NCBI GenBank assembly: GCA_001313065.1
Contig: BBFD01000027.1
Coordinates: forward strand, 1-21,495
Direction: 5' to 3'
Length of the DNA: 21,495 nt
DNA from: Silvimonas sp. JCM 19000
GTDB taxonomy: Bacteria; Pseudomonadota; Gammaproteobacteria; Burkholderiales; Chitinibacteraceae
A program made the position numbers and the translations under genes. Shown here piece after piece: positions 7,588-17,030 of this stretch; position 1 is the stretch's first letter, and every line of letters starts with the position of its first letter. The notes under the pieces were generated by a model, which worked only from the letters and a program-made list of their open reading frames with translations, was not told the origin of the DNA and did no database searches.

Positions 7588-7995
7588 TCAACGCTCCCGC
7601 AAACTCTCACTCGCATATTCAACCAGCGGACTTAAAAAAAATACTCCGCAACTCTTCTCTTCCCGGTTTTAACCTCCACCGTCACATTCATCCCCGGTGT
7701 CAGATTCACCCATTTGTTATCCACATGAATTCGATTCGTCGGCAATGTCACACGTGCCGGATAAATCAAGCCTTTCTTTTTTATCCTGTGCCGCATCATT
7801 ACTGACCTTGATCACTTTCCCGGTCAGATAGCAATAACGCGTATATAAAAAAAACCTTTCGATCTTGATGATCGCGTCCTGCCCTGCATCCACAACGCGG
7901 ATGTCTGTGTTACCCACACTCACTTCAATGTCGAGCCTGGCGTCCGGCCCGATATCTCTGTGCGATTGCCCGAGGCGGTATGAGCGCATCGGCAA
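7588..7995 (-). pseudogene. HlyD-type periplasmic adaptor, C-terminal remnant
   Basis: Reconstructed text runs ARLDIEVSVGNTDIRVVDAG, QDAIIKIERF, LYTRYCYLTGKVIKVSNDAA, KKGLIYPARVTLPTNR, VNLTPGMNVTVEVKTGKRRV and ends SPLVEYASESLRER. This is the C-terminal beta-barrel and membrane-proximal region of type I secretion adaptors (family text L.VEA.V...DIGFV..GQ.V.IK...F.FTRYGYL.G.V, later GM.V..EI.TG.R). Frame changes fall at A8 7847-7854, near 7770, and A8 7634-7641. The N-terminal membrane anchor and most of the coiled-coil hairpin are missing. A further scrap on the same strand at about 8020-8110 (AAVLDRAAASVAKVQTYALT) could be the hairpin end, implying an internal deletion. Confidence 0.7.
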
Positions 7996-8597
7996 TTCTA
8001 TGCAAATGCATCCCGCAAGCGTGAGGCGGTTAAAGCATAAGTCTGCACTTTCGCAACTGATGCGGCGGCGCGATCAAGAACAGCGGCAAGTTCCACCTGC
8101 ACAGGTTTGAAGATAGCTGCCACTACGCAGGCCGACGCTGCGGCGATTGTTCTTTGGGTTCAAGAGTGGCTGTCATGGCTGACAGGGGCAGCGTTGTCTT
8201 CCCGATGAATTCGCATCCATTTAAAGACTGACCGGCCGCAGCAACAAGCGCGGACATCGCCTTGGCCCTGGCCTGGCCGGCTGCTCTGGATGAGGATTAA
8301 CGAGCACGCACCGGGGATCGCTCGCTACTACATCAAGACCGAAGCGCACGAAGGCGTCCAGGTGGCGTGCCAGTTGGCTTGGTGCTGATTTTATTGCGGG
8401 TCAATTCCGTAGTTACCGTTCATTTCCAGCAAAAAAATCCCGAATTTAAATTACAAAATCCGGACATATAGATTCGCAATTGCGCACCGTAAGCGCTGTG
8501 CCAAGCCAGCACTGTTGCATTAAAACCCGTTCTTGCAATTCCACGCCCCTATCGAATTATTGTTTGCGCTAGATCAGTTATTGCCCTGCGTGCCCGC
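7996..8597. other. Non-coding/degenerate stretch between island and porin
   Basis: No intact gene. 8020-8190 on the minus strand has short protein-like text (possibly more HlyD debris). 8190-8400 shows no recognisable product. 8400-8597 is AT-richer upstream DNA of the porin. Confidence 0.4.
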
Positions 8598-8629
8598 TGA
8601 TATATTAGGCCCGTCATTCTGATATATCA
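8598..8629 (+). promoter_or_regulatory. Paired operator upstream of porin (TGATATATTA / TGATATATCA)
   Basis: TGATATATTA (8598-8607) and the perfect palindrome TGATATATCA (8620-8629) have centres exactly 22 bp apart, i.e. two helical turns. The 19 bases GTCATTCTGATATATCACA (8613-8631) recur exactly, in transcription orientation, upstream of uxaC. This is the likely binding site of the local hexuronate regulator. The porin ATG is 212 bases further on, so the leader is long. Confidence 0.75.
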
Positions 8630-8841
8630 CAAATAAGATAACAAACCGAGTAAGGGCCAATATGGATAATACCGCCGGATCAAGCGGGTAGCCGTTTCCG
8701 GGCACCGCACACCTTAAACACGCCTCGTATTTAATTTCCGTTTAATTTAACGGGCGGGGATTTGTGCGCGCTAAATTTAACAATGCGTTCGTCTTTATTT
8801 AATGAATAGCAATAAACCATTTAATCGGGGAGTCAAAAAAA

Positions 8842-10099
8842 ATGAAGAAGGTCGACTACTGCAATCTAAAAAACAATGCTGGTGCTCGGTGCAACGGTAT
8901 TTACAGCGCTGTCCAGCATGGCCCATGCGGCTGATCTGGGCACGGCCACCATCGGCGATTTAAAGATCGAAACCAAGGTATACGGCTTTTTTGAATGCGC
9001 AAGTTGAATCAGTGAGAGCCGAAGGCGGTGCTACGCCTTACGATAGTCGCGGGCGGGTGTCAGATGGTAATTCACGGTTGGGTTTTTCGGGCACGATCCC
9101 GGTTAATGCCACCACCAAAGCGGTGTGGCAGCTCGAAGGCGGTTTGAACAGCTTTGAGAATGGCGGCGTTAATGATCAAGGCAGCTCCGCCACGCTGGAA
9201 TCGCGCAATTCCTTTATCGGCATTGATGACACGCGTTTTGGTCGTTTGATTGCGGGCAACAACGACTCGGCTATCGCAGCCTGGTGGGTTCCGGTGGCCA
9301 GCTGGGCGGCAACCTCGGCCTCAGCGTGAATGGCCTGGATTTGTTTAATAACACCACCGCGCAAATGACCGGTAATTCAAACAGTATTTTCAGTCGCGGT
9401 GAATCGCGTATGAAGAACTCGGTTCATTACTTCTCGCCTTTCCTCAGCGGTTTTCAGTTTGCTGGTTCGTATGGTTTTGATGAATCGCAAAGCAGCGGTA
9501 GCAATCGCGAACGTTATTCGCTGGGCGCCAAATATAGCGTGAGCGGGCTGCAGGTGGGCCTCGGCTATGATCGGCAAGCCAATACTGGCGTGCTGGTGGA
9601 CAACATCGCCAAGGGCACCGGCTTCAGTACTGGCGCGGTGAACAATGTCGACACTTCGTTTTATAAGGCGGTGGCTTCTTATACCTTTACCAGCAAAACC
9701 TACGTCGGCGTGGGCGTAGAACGGGCCAGTTACGGCTATAGCAAAAACAGTGTCGACGGCAGCATGAAGCAAAACGACTGGATGATCTCGGCCGCGCAAG
9801 ATATCCGGGACGATGTCACATTAAAGATTGCCTATGCCAAACTGGGCGGTCTGAGCAATGCCACCACCGGTAGCAGCGACGATTACGCCGCAAAACAATG
9901 GGCCATAGGCGCGCAATATAACTTCAACCGCTTTATCTCAACGTATATCTATTACACCGACATCAAGAATAACGCGTTGCAAAACGTCAATTTTGGGCAA
10001 GCCCCGGTTTACAGCAATAATTCGGGCAGTTCTTCGGCCTATCTGGCACCCGGCGATAGCCCGCGTGCTGTGGGCGTGGGTTTGATCGCACGCTTCTGA
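8842..10099 (+). CDS. Outer-membrane porin, Gram-negative porin family (frameshifted)
   Basis: About 415 residues after repair. GGGAG precedes the ATG. The signal peptide reads MKKSTTAISKTMLVLGATVF then TALSSMAHAA after correcting indels near 8850 and 8870. The barrel has a typical first strand (KVYGFLNAQVESV, with T6 at 8987-8992 one base too long), the loop-3 region TRFGRLIAGNND, a further missing base near 9273 (SAYRSLVGSGGQLGGN), YSLGAKYSVSGLQVGLGYD, WAIGAQYNFNRFISTYIYYT, and the C-terminal GLIARF with the terminal Phe needed for BAM-mediated assembly. The family is general trimeric diffusion porins of beta-proteobacteria. Shared operators with uxaC suggest it admits uronates or oligouronides (inference). 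Confidence 0.9.
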
Positions 10100-10119
10100 G
10101 GTTTTTTTGTAGCAACAAC

Positions 10120-10176
10120 AACCGGAATATCACGTTGGCCAGCGCAAGCTGCCGGCGCGGTATTCCGGTTTTTTTT
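10120..10176 (+). terminator. Rho-independent terminator after porin
   Basis: AACCGGAATA (10120-10129) pairs perfectly with TATTCCGGTT (10161-10170) and is followed by a T run to 10176. The 31-nt loop can itself fold (GGCCAGCGCAAGCTGCCGGC). It begins 20 bases after the porin stop. Confidence 0.8.
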
Positions 10177-10243
10177 ATTTGGCCGGAATATGCGCCGATT
10201 TTCGGCAATAAATCGAAACCAGGTGCGGGCAATTCTAAAGACT

Positions 10244-10257
10244 TTGATCAGGATCAG
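10244..10257 (+). promoter_or_regulatory. FNR-like box upstream of kdgK
   Basis: TTGAT-CAGG-ATCAG matches the FNR/Anr consensus TTGAT-N4-ATCAA at nine of ten defined positions. It is 107 bases before the kdgK start. An FNR-type regulator is encoded in this window. No TGATATATCA copy is visible here. Confidence 0.4.
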
Positions 10258-10363
10258 CGCCGGATTTGTGGCTTGTCGCACTATAGCGCTAGCTCGCCGC
10301 GCTGCGCAGATCTTGCGCTGCCCGCGGCCCCTTTTCAGTCAGGAATCACAAGGACGCTCAACC

Positions 10364-11304
10364 ATGAAATCCATCCAGCGCATTGCCTTGTTTGGCGAAT
10401 GCATGATTGAACTACAGGAACAAGTGGGCGGCCAATTGCGCCGTAGTTTTGGCGGCGACACCCTCAATACCGCCATTTACCTGGCGCGCATGCTGGCGGG
10501 CCATCCGGCCGAGGTCAGTTATGTCACCGCACTGGGGGATGACCGGCATAGCCAGGCCATGCTGGACGCGTGGCAGGCTGAAAACATCGATACCCATCTG
10601 GTTTCACGCCTGCCGGGCCGGGTGCCTGGCCTGTATATGATCCAGGTGGATGCGGCGGGCGAACGCACCTTTAGTTACTGGCGCGACAGCAGTGCGGCGC
10701 GGGCTTATTTTGATACCGAAATCAGTGCGCTGGAGCTCGAATTGAGCACGCTCGACGTGCTGTATTTCAGCGGCATCAGCCTGGCCATACTGCCCACCGC
10801 CGGGCGCGAACGTCTGCTGGCGGCGGCGCAAGCGGTGCGCGCCAACGGCGGCAAAGTGGTGTTCGACAACAATTATCGGGCGCGGCTGTGGCCCGATAGT
10901 GCAGAAGCGCGTAGCTGGTACGCGCGGGCCTTTGCCCAATCTGATATCGCGCTGATCACCCTGGATGACCACACCGCCATGCAGGCCGAAGCGATGACGC
11001 TGCAAGACGCGCTGGCGCAGGTCTGGGCGCTGCCCACGCCCGAAGTGGTGGTCAAGCAAGGCGGTGCCGATACGCTGGTGCGCCTGGCCGGCCACGCGCC
11101 GGTGTCGATCCCGCCCGCCCCGGTGGCGCATGTGGTCGATACCACGGCTGCGGGCGATTCGTTTGCTGCAGGTTATCTGGCGGCGCGTTTGTGCGGCCAC
11201 GATGTGATCAGTGCGGCGGAAACCGGCAACACCGTAGCCGGCACAGTCATCCGCCATGCGGTGCGATTATTGCGCCGACTGCGATGCCGAGCATTCAGCT
11301 GTAA
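10364..11304 (+). CDS. kdgK: 2-dehydro-3-deoxygluconokinase (KDG kinase)
   Basis: A PfkB-family sugar kinase of about 313 residues (E. coli KdgK is 309) that phosphorylates 2-keto-3-deoxygluconate to KDPG, the step after UxaA. Visible are the N-terminal FGECMIELQEQVGGQLRRSF, GGDTLNTAIYLARML, SYVTALGDD, the hydrophobic strand VLYFSGISLAILP, FDNNYRARLW, and the PfkB signature DTTAAGDSFAAGYLAARL with the catalytic Asp. One base is missing near 11256; the corrected C-terminus is RGAIIAPTAMPSIQL with TAA at 11302-11304. AAGGA lies 9 bases before the ATG. It is on the plus strand between the porin and the GntR regulator, probably with its own promoter because a terminator precedes it. Confidence 0.93.
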
Positions 11305-11496
11305 CCCCGGCCGCCGCCCTGCTCCCGCTCAAGCCGCTACTGCGTTGCCGTGGCGGTTGCTGCGCCGCAGGGCGCTTATCGTAAAATGGCCGTCGGGCGC
11401 GCGCCGCGCCTGATGTCGTAAAACATCGCGGACTGATTGAGTGCGGCGCTCGATCGCCAGTCGCTGCCCCATTCCATCCTCACCGGACCAACTCTT
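11305..11496 (+). other. Spacer between kdgK and gntR
   Basis: 192 bases, GC-rich, with no gene and no clear terminator or palindromic operator. kdgK and the regulator could share a transcript. Confidence 0.4.
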
Positions 11497-12223
11497 ATGA
11501 AGCGTCCAGCCAGCCGGCCGCAGCAGCCGATAAAACAGCACTGCAACCCAGCGCAGCGCGCCGGGTATATCAGGATTTACGCCAGCAAATCGTCGATATG
11601 ACGCTGTTGCCGGGCACCCGTATCAATGAAAAGGACATCGCCATCGCCCACGGCACCAGCCGCACCCCGGTGCATGAGGCGGTGCAACGGTTAGCGGATG
11701 AAGCTTGATCGAAATCATGCCGCGCGTGGGCACGTTTGTGGCGCGCATTCCGCTAGATACATTGGAAGAAGCCATGCTGGTGCGCACCGCGCTGGAGTTG
11801 GCGATCGCGGCCAAAGCGGCCGAGCGCGCCGATGCGCAGCAAATCCTGCGCCTGCAAGACATGCTCAAACAGCAACGCCGCTGCGCCCAGGACGGCGATA
11901 CCCGCGGTTTCCATCATGGCGACGAAGCATTTCACGCCGCGCTGGCCGAGATTTCGGGCCATCCTGGCGTGTGGCCGATGGTGCTGCAGGCCAAGACGCA
12001 GATCGATCGCTATCGGCGGCTGACCTTGCCGATGCCAGGTCGGATGGAAGGCGTAGTGGACGAGCATGAAGCCGTGGTCAGCGCCATTGCCAACAACGAC
12101 GGCGCCGCAGCCACCGCCGCCATGCGCGCGCATCTGGATCACGTACTGCCTATCCTCGAAGTCACCCGCACCATGCGTCCGGAATACTTTATTGCGCATT
12201 TGCCCAGCACCACCCCGCGTTAA
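11497..12223 (+). CDS. GntR-family transcriptional regulator, FadR/FCD subfamily
   Basis: About 242 residues. The winged-helix domain is VYQDLRQQIVDMTLLPGTRI, NEKDIAIAHGTSRTPVHEAV and QRLADEGLIEIMPRVGTFVA. The FCD ligand domain follows: LEEAMLVRTALELAIAAKAA, HHGDEAFHAALAEISGHPGV (Asp/His metal-binding type), VVDEHEAVVSAIANNDGAAA and MRAHLDHVLPIL. A base is missing just after the ATG (about 11504) and another near 11704. It resembles UxuR/ExuR- and LgoR-like sugar-acid repressors in domain class, but the exact subgroup cannot be assigned. It lies inside the hexuronate locus and is the only local regulator, so it is the obvious candidate for the TGATATATCA operators. The effector is probably a uronate or its first metabolite (inference). 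Confidence 0.88.
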
Positions 12224-12290
12224 CGCACGCGACGGGCTAGATTGCAAGACGTCCACGCGCGCTGGCTTTACGCGCCAAGCCGCAAAAAAA

Positions 12291-12327
12291 ACAAAACGCC
12301 CGCTGATTAATTCAGCGGCGTTTTGCT
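12291..12327. terminator. Bidirectional terminator between gntR and exuT
   Basis: CAAAACGCC-CGCTGA-TTAATTCAGCG-GCGTTTTG: a long stem with A-rich 5' and T-rich 3' flanks between two convergent genes. Confidence 0.85.
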
Positions 12328-12363
12328 TATCTCCTCTACCCTCGTTTTTTTTGGCTCAGGCTT

Positions 12364-13679
12364 TTATTTGGCAGCCAAAGGCATGGCCGCATGCGGCATG
12401 CTCACGACGGCCGGGGTGCTACGTTCGCGCGCCAATACGCACAGGGTGATGGCGGCAATTACATCGAAAATCGCCAACAACACAAACAGCGGCTATAGCA
12501 ACTTGCGTAACCAGCACGCCAAAGAACAGCGTAAAGATGGTTGCCCCCAGATAGCCACACATACCGCCCAGGCCAGTCGCAGTGGCGACTTCATTTTTTG
12601 CCAAACATGTCAGAAGTAATGGCATACAACGCGCCCGATAAAGTCTGATGCGCAAAACCACCCACGCACAGCAAGGCAATGGCGGTGTACGGGCTGCTCA
12701 CCAGGCCAATACATGCCGGGCCCACCATGCAAACAGCACCGGTAATCATCACCAGCTTGCGCGAGGTAAACAGCGGCACATTGCAATACTTGTGGAAGAA
12801 CGGGCTGAGATAACCGCCCAATACACAACCCAGATCGGCAGCCAGGAAGGGCAACCAGGCAAACATGGCAATTTCTTTCAGATTCATATGGCGTTCAGTG
12901 GCCATATACAGCGGAATCCAGGCATTAAAGGTTTGCCAGGCCGGTTCAGACAAAAAAAACGCGGGATGGCAATGGCGCGGAAATTGCGGCTTTTGACAAT
13001 CTCGGTCCAACGCGCCTTGGGCGCGGCAGCGGCACTGGATTCGTCGCGATATTGCGCTTCCTGGCCCGCCAGAATGTATTCGCGTTCGCTATCCGACAGC
13101 GCTTTCTGATGTTTGGGATGTTTGTAGAACAGCATCCACAATGCGGTCCAGACGCCACCCAACACGCCCACAATCACAAAGGCCCATTCCCAACTGCCAG
13201 CCATAATGGCCCAGACCACCAAGGGCGGCGCCAGCAGCGCGCCTATCGACGAGCCGATATTGAACCAGCCTATGGCAACCGAGCGTTCTTTGGCCGGAAA
13301 CCATTCGGTGGTGGCTTTAACCCCGGCGGGTATCCCTGCCGCCTCGGTCAAGCCCAACATGCCACGGAACACGGCCAGGCCTTGCCAGTTACCCGCAAAA
13401 GCGGCGGCGGCGCAGGCAATTGACCACGCGCATGCAAATATCGCAAACCCAATTTTTTGTGCCAATTGCATCCAGGATATAACCCGCTACCGGTTGCATC
13501 AGGGCGTAACACGCTTGCCATGCCACCACTACATATGAATATTCTTTCGTCGTCATATGCAGGTCATGCATCATTGTCGGCGCAGCCACCGATAATGTAT
13601 TTCGCGCCAGATAATTCACGATCAATCCGGCCGTGACCATCCCGACCATCCACCAGCGCATTCCTTTGACTTTACCCAT
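12364..13679 (-). CDS. exuT: Hexuronate MFS transporter (ExuT, ACS family)
   Basis: About 437 residues. A GAGGA box precedes the ATG at 13679. Characteristic text: MRWWMVGMVTAGLIVNYLAR then NTLSVAAPTM, MTTKEYSYVVVAWQACYALM, QPVAGYILDAIGTK, GLTEAAGIPAGVKATTEWFP, KERSVAIGWFNIGSSIGALL, IPRFLSEPAWQTFNAWIPLY, and a C-terminus ending PHAAMPLAAK. This matches anion:cation-symporter hexuronate carriers, which take up glucuronate and galacturonate with protons. Frame breaks occur near 13460, at A8 12952-12959 (two bases too long: IPRFLSEPAW is restored with six), near 12600 (T6) and near 12470. It is downstream of uxaB on the same strand but 214 bp away, so it is either the operon's last gene or has its own promoter. 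Confidence 0.92.
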
Positions 13680-13893
13680 GATTTTTTTCCTCGCACCTTT
13701 AAGTTTTGCAAGCTGGCAATTAACCGGTCTTTGCCGGTGTATCTGCCTTTCAAAACTGGATTCGGGTTGCTGGTTGCCTGATGGCAACCGCGGCCTCTTA
13801 TGTATGCCTGACGCTATTGCATTTTTTTTATCACGCACCGGCTTTTTTAATACCGGCGCGTGAAATTGCGTTTTTTCCAGACTTCACTTTATT
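13680..13893. promoter_or_regulatory. uxaB-exuT intergenic region with three hairpins
   Basis: Three inverted repeats: ACCGG-TCTTTG-CCGGT (13723-13738), GGTTGCC-TGAT-GGCAACC (13772-13789) and a ten-pair stem with one mismatch, CACGCACCGG / CCGGCGCGTG (13832-13862). The last follows uxaB but lacks a U tract on that strand, so it is not a canonical terminator. It may stabilise the uxaB 3' end. No TGATATATCA copy is present. Confidence 0.5.
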
Positions 13894-15338
13894 TCAGGAA
13901 TTTTCTGATTCTAATTCGGTCAATACTTTGCGAACCCCGTTTATATCAATGAATTGCAAAGTATTTGCCAGCGTTTCGGTCAGTTGTGGTACCTCATTCA
14001 AATCGGCAGCCACAGCGCTTTATTCGCCAGCCAGCCTTGGGCGATTTCAGAGAAAGTAATGCGATGGGTACGGAATTTCTCCCAGGCTTCTTCAAACCAG
14101 AGCAAATGCGCCTGGTCATCCGCCAATTTCAGCATTACGCCGCGGTACAACAGCATATTGGCGGCCAGGGAAATCACCAGCCGTTGTGGCAACACACCGT
14201 GGGCGCGCTGGTATTGCAGCAATTGCGGCATTACGCGCGCGGCAAATTTGCTCCAGCTGTTTAGTGAAATTGATTCAAGCCGGTGCTGGATATAGGGATT
14301 GCGAAAACGCAGCAACACATCTGCAGCAAAGGGGTCGAGTTCGGCGCGCGGCAAGGGCAGCGCCGGAATGATTTCCTGGTCCAGCGTTTGCAGCAGAAAG
14401 CGGCTGACCAAAGGGTCTTCCAGGGCGGCACCCACGGTATCAAGCCCGGCCAGCAGGGCCACCGGCACCATGCTGGTATGACCGCCGTTCAGCACGCCCA
14501 CCTTGCGCTGCTTATACGGGGTGATGTCATCAACCAACTGGATATTCAGATCAGCACCGGCCAGTTTCAATTCGTCGGCCAGCCAGGCCGGGCCTTCAAT
14601 CACAAACAGATAAAAGTATTCGGCGGTGACCAGAAATTGATCGGAATAGCCCATTTCGCGTTCAATCGCGCTGATTTCGCTGGTGGGATAACCCGTGACA
14701 ATCCGGTCCACCAGCGTCGAACAAAACGTGCAAGCGCTATCCAGCCAGGCATTAAAGCCGTCGCCCAGTTTCCATAAGCCGGCAAAATGCTGCACCGCGC
14801 TTTTCAGTGCTGCGCCATTGTGGTCTATCAATTCGCAGGGTAATAGCACCAGGCCTTTATCGGCTGCAGCCTCAAAATGGCGATAACGCTCAAACAGAAA
14901 GCGGGTTAATTTGGCGGGAAAACTGGCCGGCGGAAAATCTTCGAAGCCATCCACGTTATTGATGCAGATGCCCGCCTCCGTGGTATTGGAAACCACAAAG
15001 CGCAGCGCAGGGGCGTGCGCCAAAGCCAATACGTCATTCCAGCGCGCGGTGGCATCGATTTCCCCTTTAACGCACTGTATCTGCCGATATTCTTTGACCG
15101 GTACGCCCGTTTCATTCAGACCGCGAATCAAAGTGGTGTACACCCCGCCTTGGGTATTCAACAAAGGCATATCCGGGCGTGCAATGGGCCGCACAATAAC
15201 CACACTGGCATCCAGGCCAGTGCGTTCATTCAACAGATCAATTTGCCAATCGATAAAGGCACGCAGGAAATTACCTTCACCAAATTGCACAAAACGAATC
15301 GGCGAGGTATTAGGTTGAGTTCGATCAAGTTGTTGCAT
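13894..15338 (-). CDS. uxaB: Tagaturonate reductase (altronate oxidoreductase)
   Basis: NAD-dependent polyol-type long-chain dehydrogenase converting D-tagaturonate to D-altronate, 481 residues after repair (E. coli UxaB is 483). The N-terminal nucleotide-binding segment reads RFVQFGEGNFLRAFIDWQID. Also visible are LLNTQGGVYTTLIRGL, SNTTEAGICINN, CELIDHNGAALKSAV and the catalytic Lys-Asn-His region YKQRKVGVLNGGHTSMV. The open frame is intact to 13998. One missing base near 14014 moves it to the true C-terminus (ADLNEVPQLTETLANTLQFI ... LTELESENS). GGAGG precedes the ATG at 15338. It follows uxaA with a 20-bp gap in the same operon. Confidence 0.94.
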
Positions 15339-15358
15339 AAGTCCTCCGGGATACTCGG

Positions 15359-16963
15359 CTAAAGCGAGATATCACGCTTCCAGAAAATAAAATCGTATTG
15401 CTGCAATCGGTCGGCTTTGACGCGGTATTGGCCTGCGGCGGTTTGCACCACCAGCTTGAACAGGTCTTCGGCCACGTCCGGCAACGGCGTGCCGCTAATC
15501 ACCGGGCCACAATCAAAATCGATCATGTCTTTGAGGCGGCTTGCCACCGTGCTATTGGTGGCGATCTTCAGCACCGGCACGACGGGATTGCCGGTCGGGG
15601 TGCCGAGGCCGGTGGAAAACAACACCACATTGGCGCCCGAGGCCACGATGCCGGTCACCGATTCGACATCGCCGCCCGGCGTACACAGCAAAGACAAGCC
15701 CGGCTGAGCCGCGGGCTCGGCGTAATCAAGCACCGCCACGATGGGCGAGGTGCCGCCTTTTTTTGGCCGCGCCGGCTGATTTGATGGCATCGGTGATCAG
15801 GCCATCGCGGATATTGCCGGGGCTGGGGTTGGCGGCGAAGCTGGTGCCCACGGCCAGCGCTTTGGCTTCAAAGTCGCGCATCATGCCAAGGAAACGCCGC
15901 TTGTCGTCGTCGTGCTGGCAACGCTCGATCAGGCTGGCTTCCACGCCACACAGCTCGGGAAACTCCGCCAGGATCGAAGCGCCCCCCAGCGCGACCACCA
16001 TGTCCGACACCAGGCCCATGGCCGGATTGGCCGACAAGCCAGAAAAGCCATCCGAGCCCCCGCATTTCACGCCGATCTTCAGCTCGGACAGCGGCACCGG
16101 TTGGCGCACCACCGCATTGGCGGCCTTGAGGCCGTTGAGCGTGTCTTGCAACACGGCCTTCATCATCGCGTCTTCGCTTTCCCACTTTTGCTGCTCATAG
16201 ATCAGACAGGGCTTGGCGAAGTCCGGATTGCGGGCTTTCAGCGCGTCCTGGAACATGCTGATCTGCGCGTTCTGACAGCCAAGGCTGAACACGGTAATGC
16301 CAGCCACATTGGGATGATCGGCATAGGCCGCCAGCACGCGGCAGAGCGAACGGGCATCGGCGCGGGTGCCGCCACAGCCACCGGCGTGCGTGATGATGCG
16401 TACGCCATCCACGTTGGCAAACGGGCGGGTAACGGCGCGCGGCGGCGCCTCCATTTCTTCGCCCAGCAAGGCCAGGGTATAGGCGGCCAGATCATTGCTG
16501 GCATAGCCGAGCGGCCCTTCCAGCGCGTTGCGCAGATGTTCGACATTGCGGTTTTCGCAGAACACCAGCGGAAAAATCAGCCAGTAATTGGCCGTGCCCA
16601 CCCGACCATCCGCCCGCACCACGCCCTCAAACGTGGCGCCTTGCCAGCGCTGCATATCGGGCGCATGCCATTGGTACGGTGCGGTGGCGGTGATTTCAAC
16701 TTCGGCGGCGTAATGCTGCAGGTTGTCGGTGGTGACTACTTCGCCGCGCTTGATCGCTACCACGGCCTTGCCGACCGGCACGCCATACAGCTTGAGCAAG
16801 TCGCCTTGCGCCAGATTGCGGCGGGCAAATTTGTGTTTGGCAGCAACCGGCGTGTTGATCAGGATGGCATCGCCTTCCCACGTCACCAACTCGCCCGCGG
16901 CCAGATCGACCAGCGCCACCAACATGTCGTCGTCCGGGTGGATGCAGAGTATTTTTTTTGCAT
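15359..16963 (-). CDS. uxaA: Altronate dehydratase
   Basis: Iron-dependent dehydratase of the UxaA/GarD family converting D-altronate to 2-keto-3-deoxygluconate. About 530 residues after repair, slightly longer than E. coli UxaA (495). It has an N-terminal SAF-like domain (KFARRNLAQGDLLKLYGVPV, GKAVVAIKRGEVV), then NYWLIFPLVFCENRNVEHLR, HAGGCGGTRADARSL, FSLGCQNAQISMFQDAL, IGVKCGGSDGFSGLSANPAM, ANPSPGNIRDGLI, and after the T7 run (15758-15764) LDYAEPAAQPGLSLL, VVLFSTGLGTPTGNPVVPVL and IDFDCGPVI. Conserved cysteines in the GCGG, LGCQN and KCGGSDG motifs are present. The upstream start MQKILCIHPDDDM at 16963 needs the T8 run 16952-16959 shortened by two. The order uxaC-uxaA-uxaB is operonic. Confidence 0.94.
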
Positions 16964-16994
16964 AGCCCTTGGCCCTCTCAGCCTGGTTGGGTGC

Positions 16995-17027
16995 GGCGTT
17001 GCGGCGGCGTATGGCCGCCGCAACGCC
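16995..17027. other. Strong intercistronic hairpin between uxaC and uxaA
   Basis: GGCGTTGCGGCGGC (16995-17008), a short loop, and GCCGCCGCAACGCC (17014-17027) form a perfect 14-bp stem with no U tract. It lies in the 67-base gap of the operon, three bases after the uxaC stop. It probably protects the uxaC message 3' end or modulates readthrough into uxaA (inference). Confidence 0.7.
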
Positions 17028-17030
17028 GGG

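Noticed and set aside
10604..11257. A 217-codon minus-strand frame opposite kdgK
   Set aside because: A shadow of the KDG kinase; low-complexity Arg/His/Gln composition and no ribosome-binding site.
13832..13862. Hairpin after uxaB as a canonical terminator
   Set aside because: No T tract follows it on the uxaB-coding strand; the A-run lies on the wrong side.
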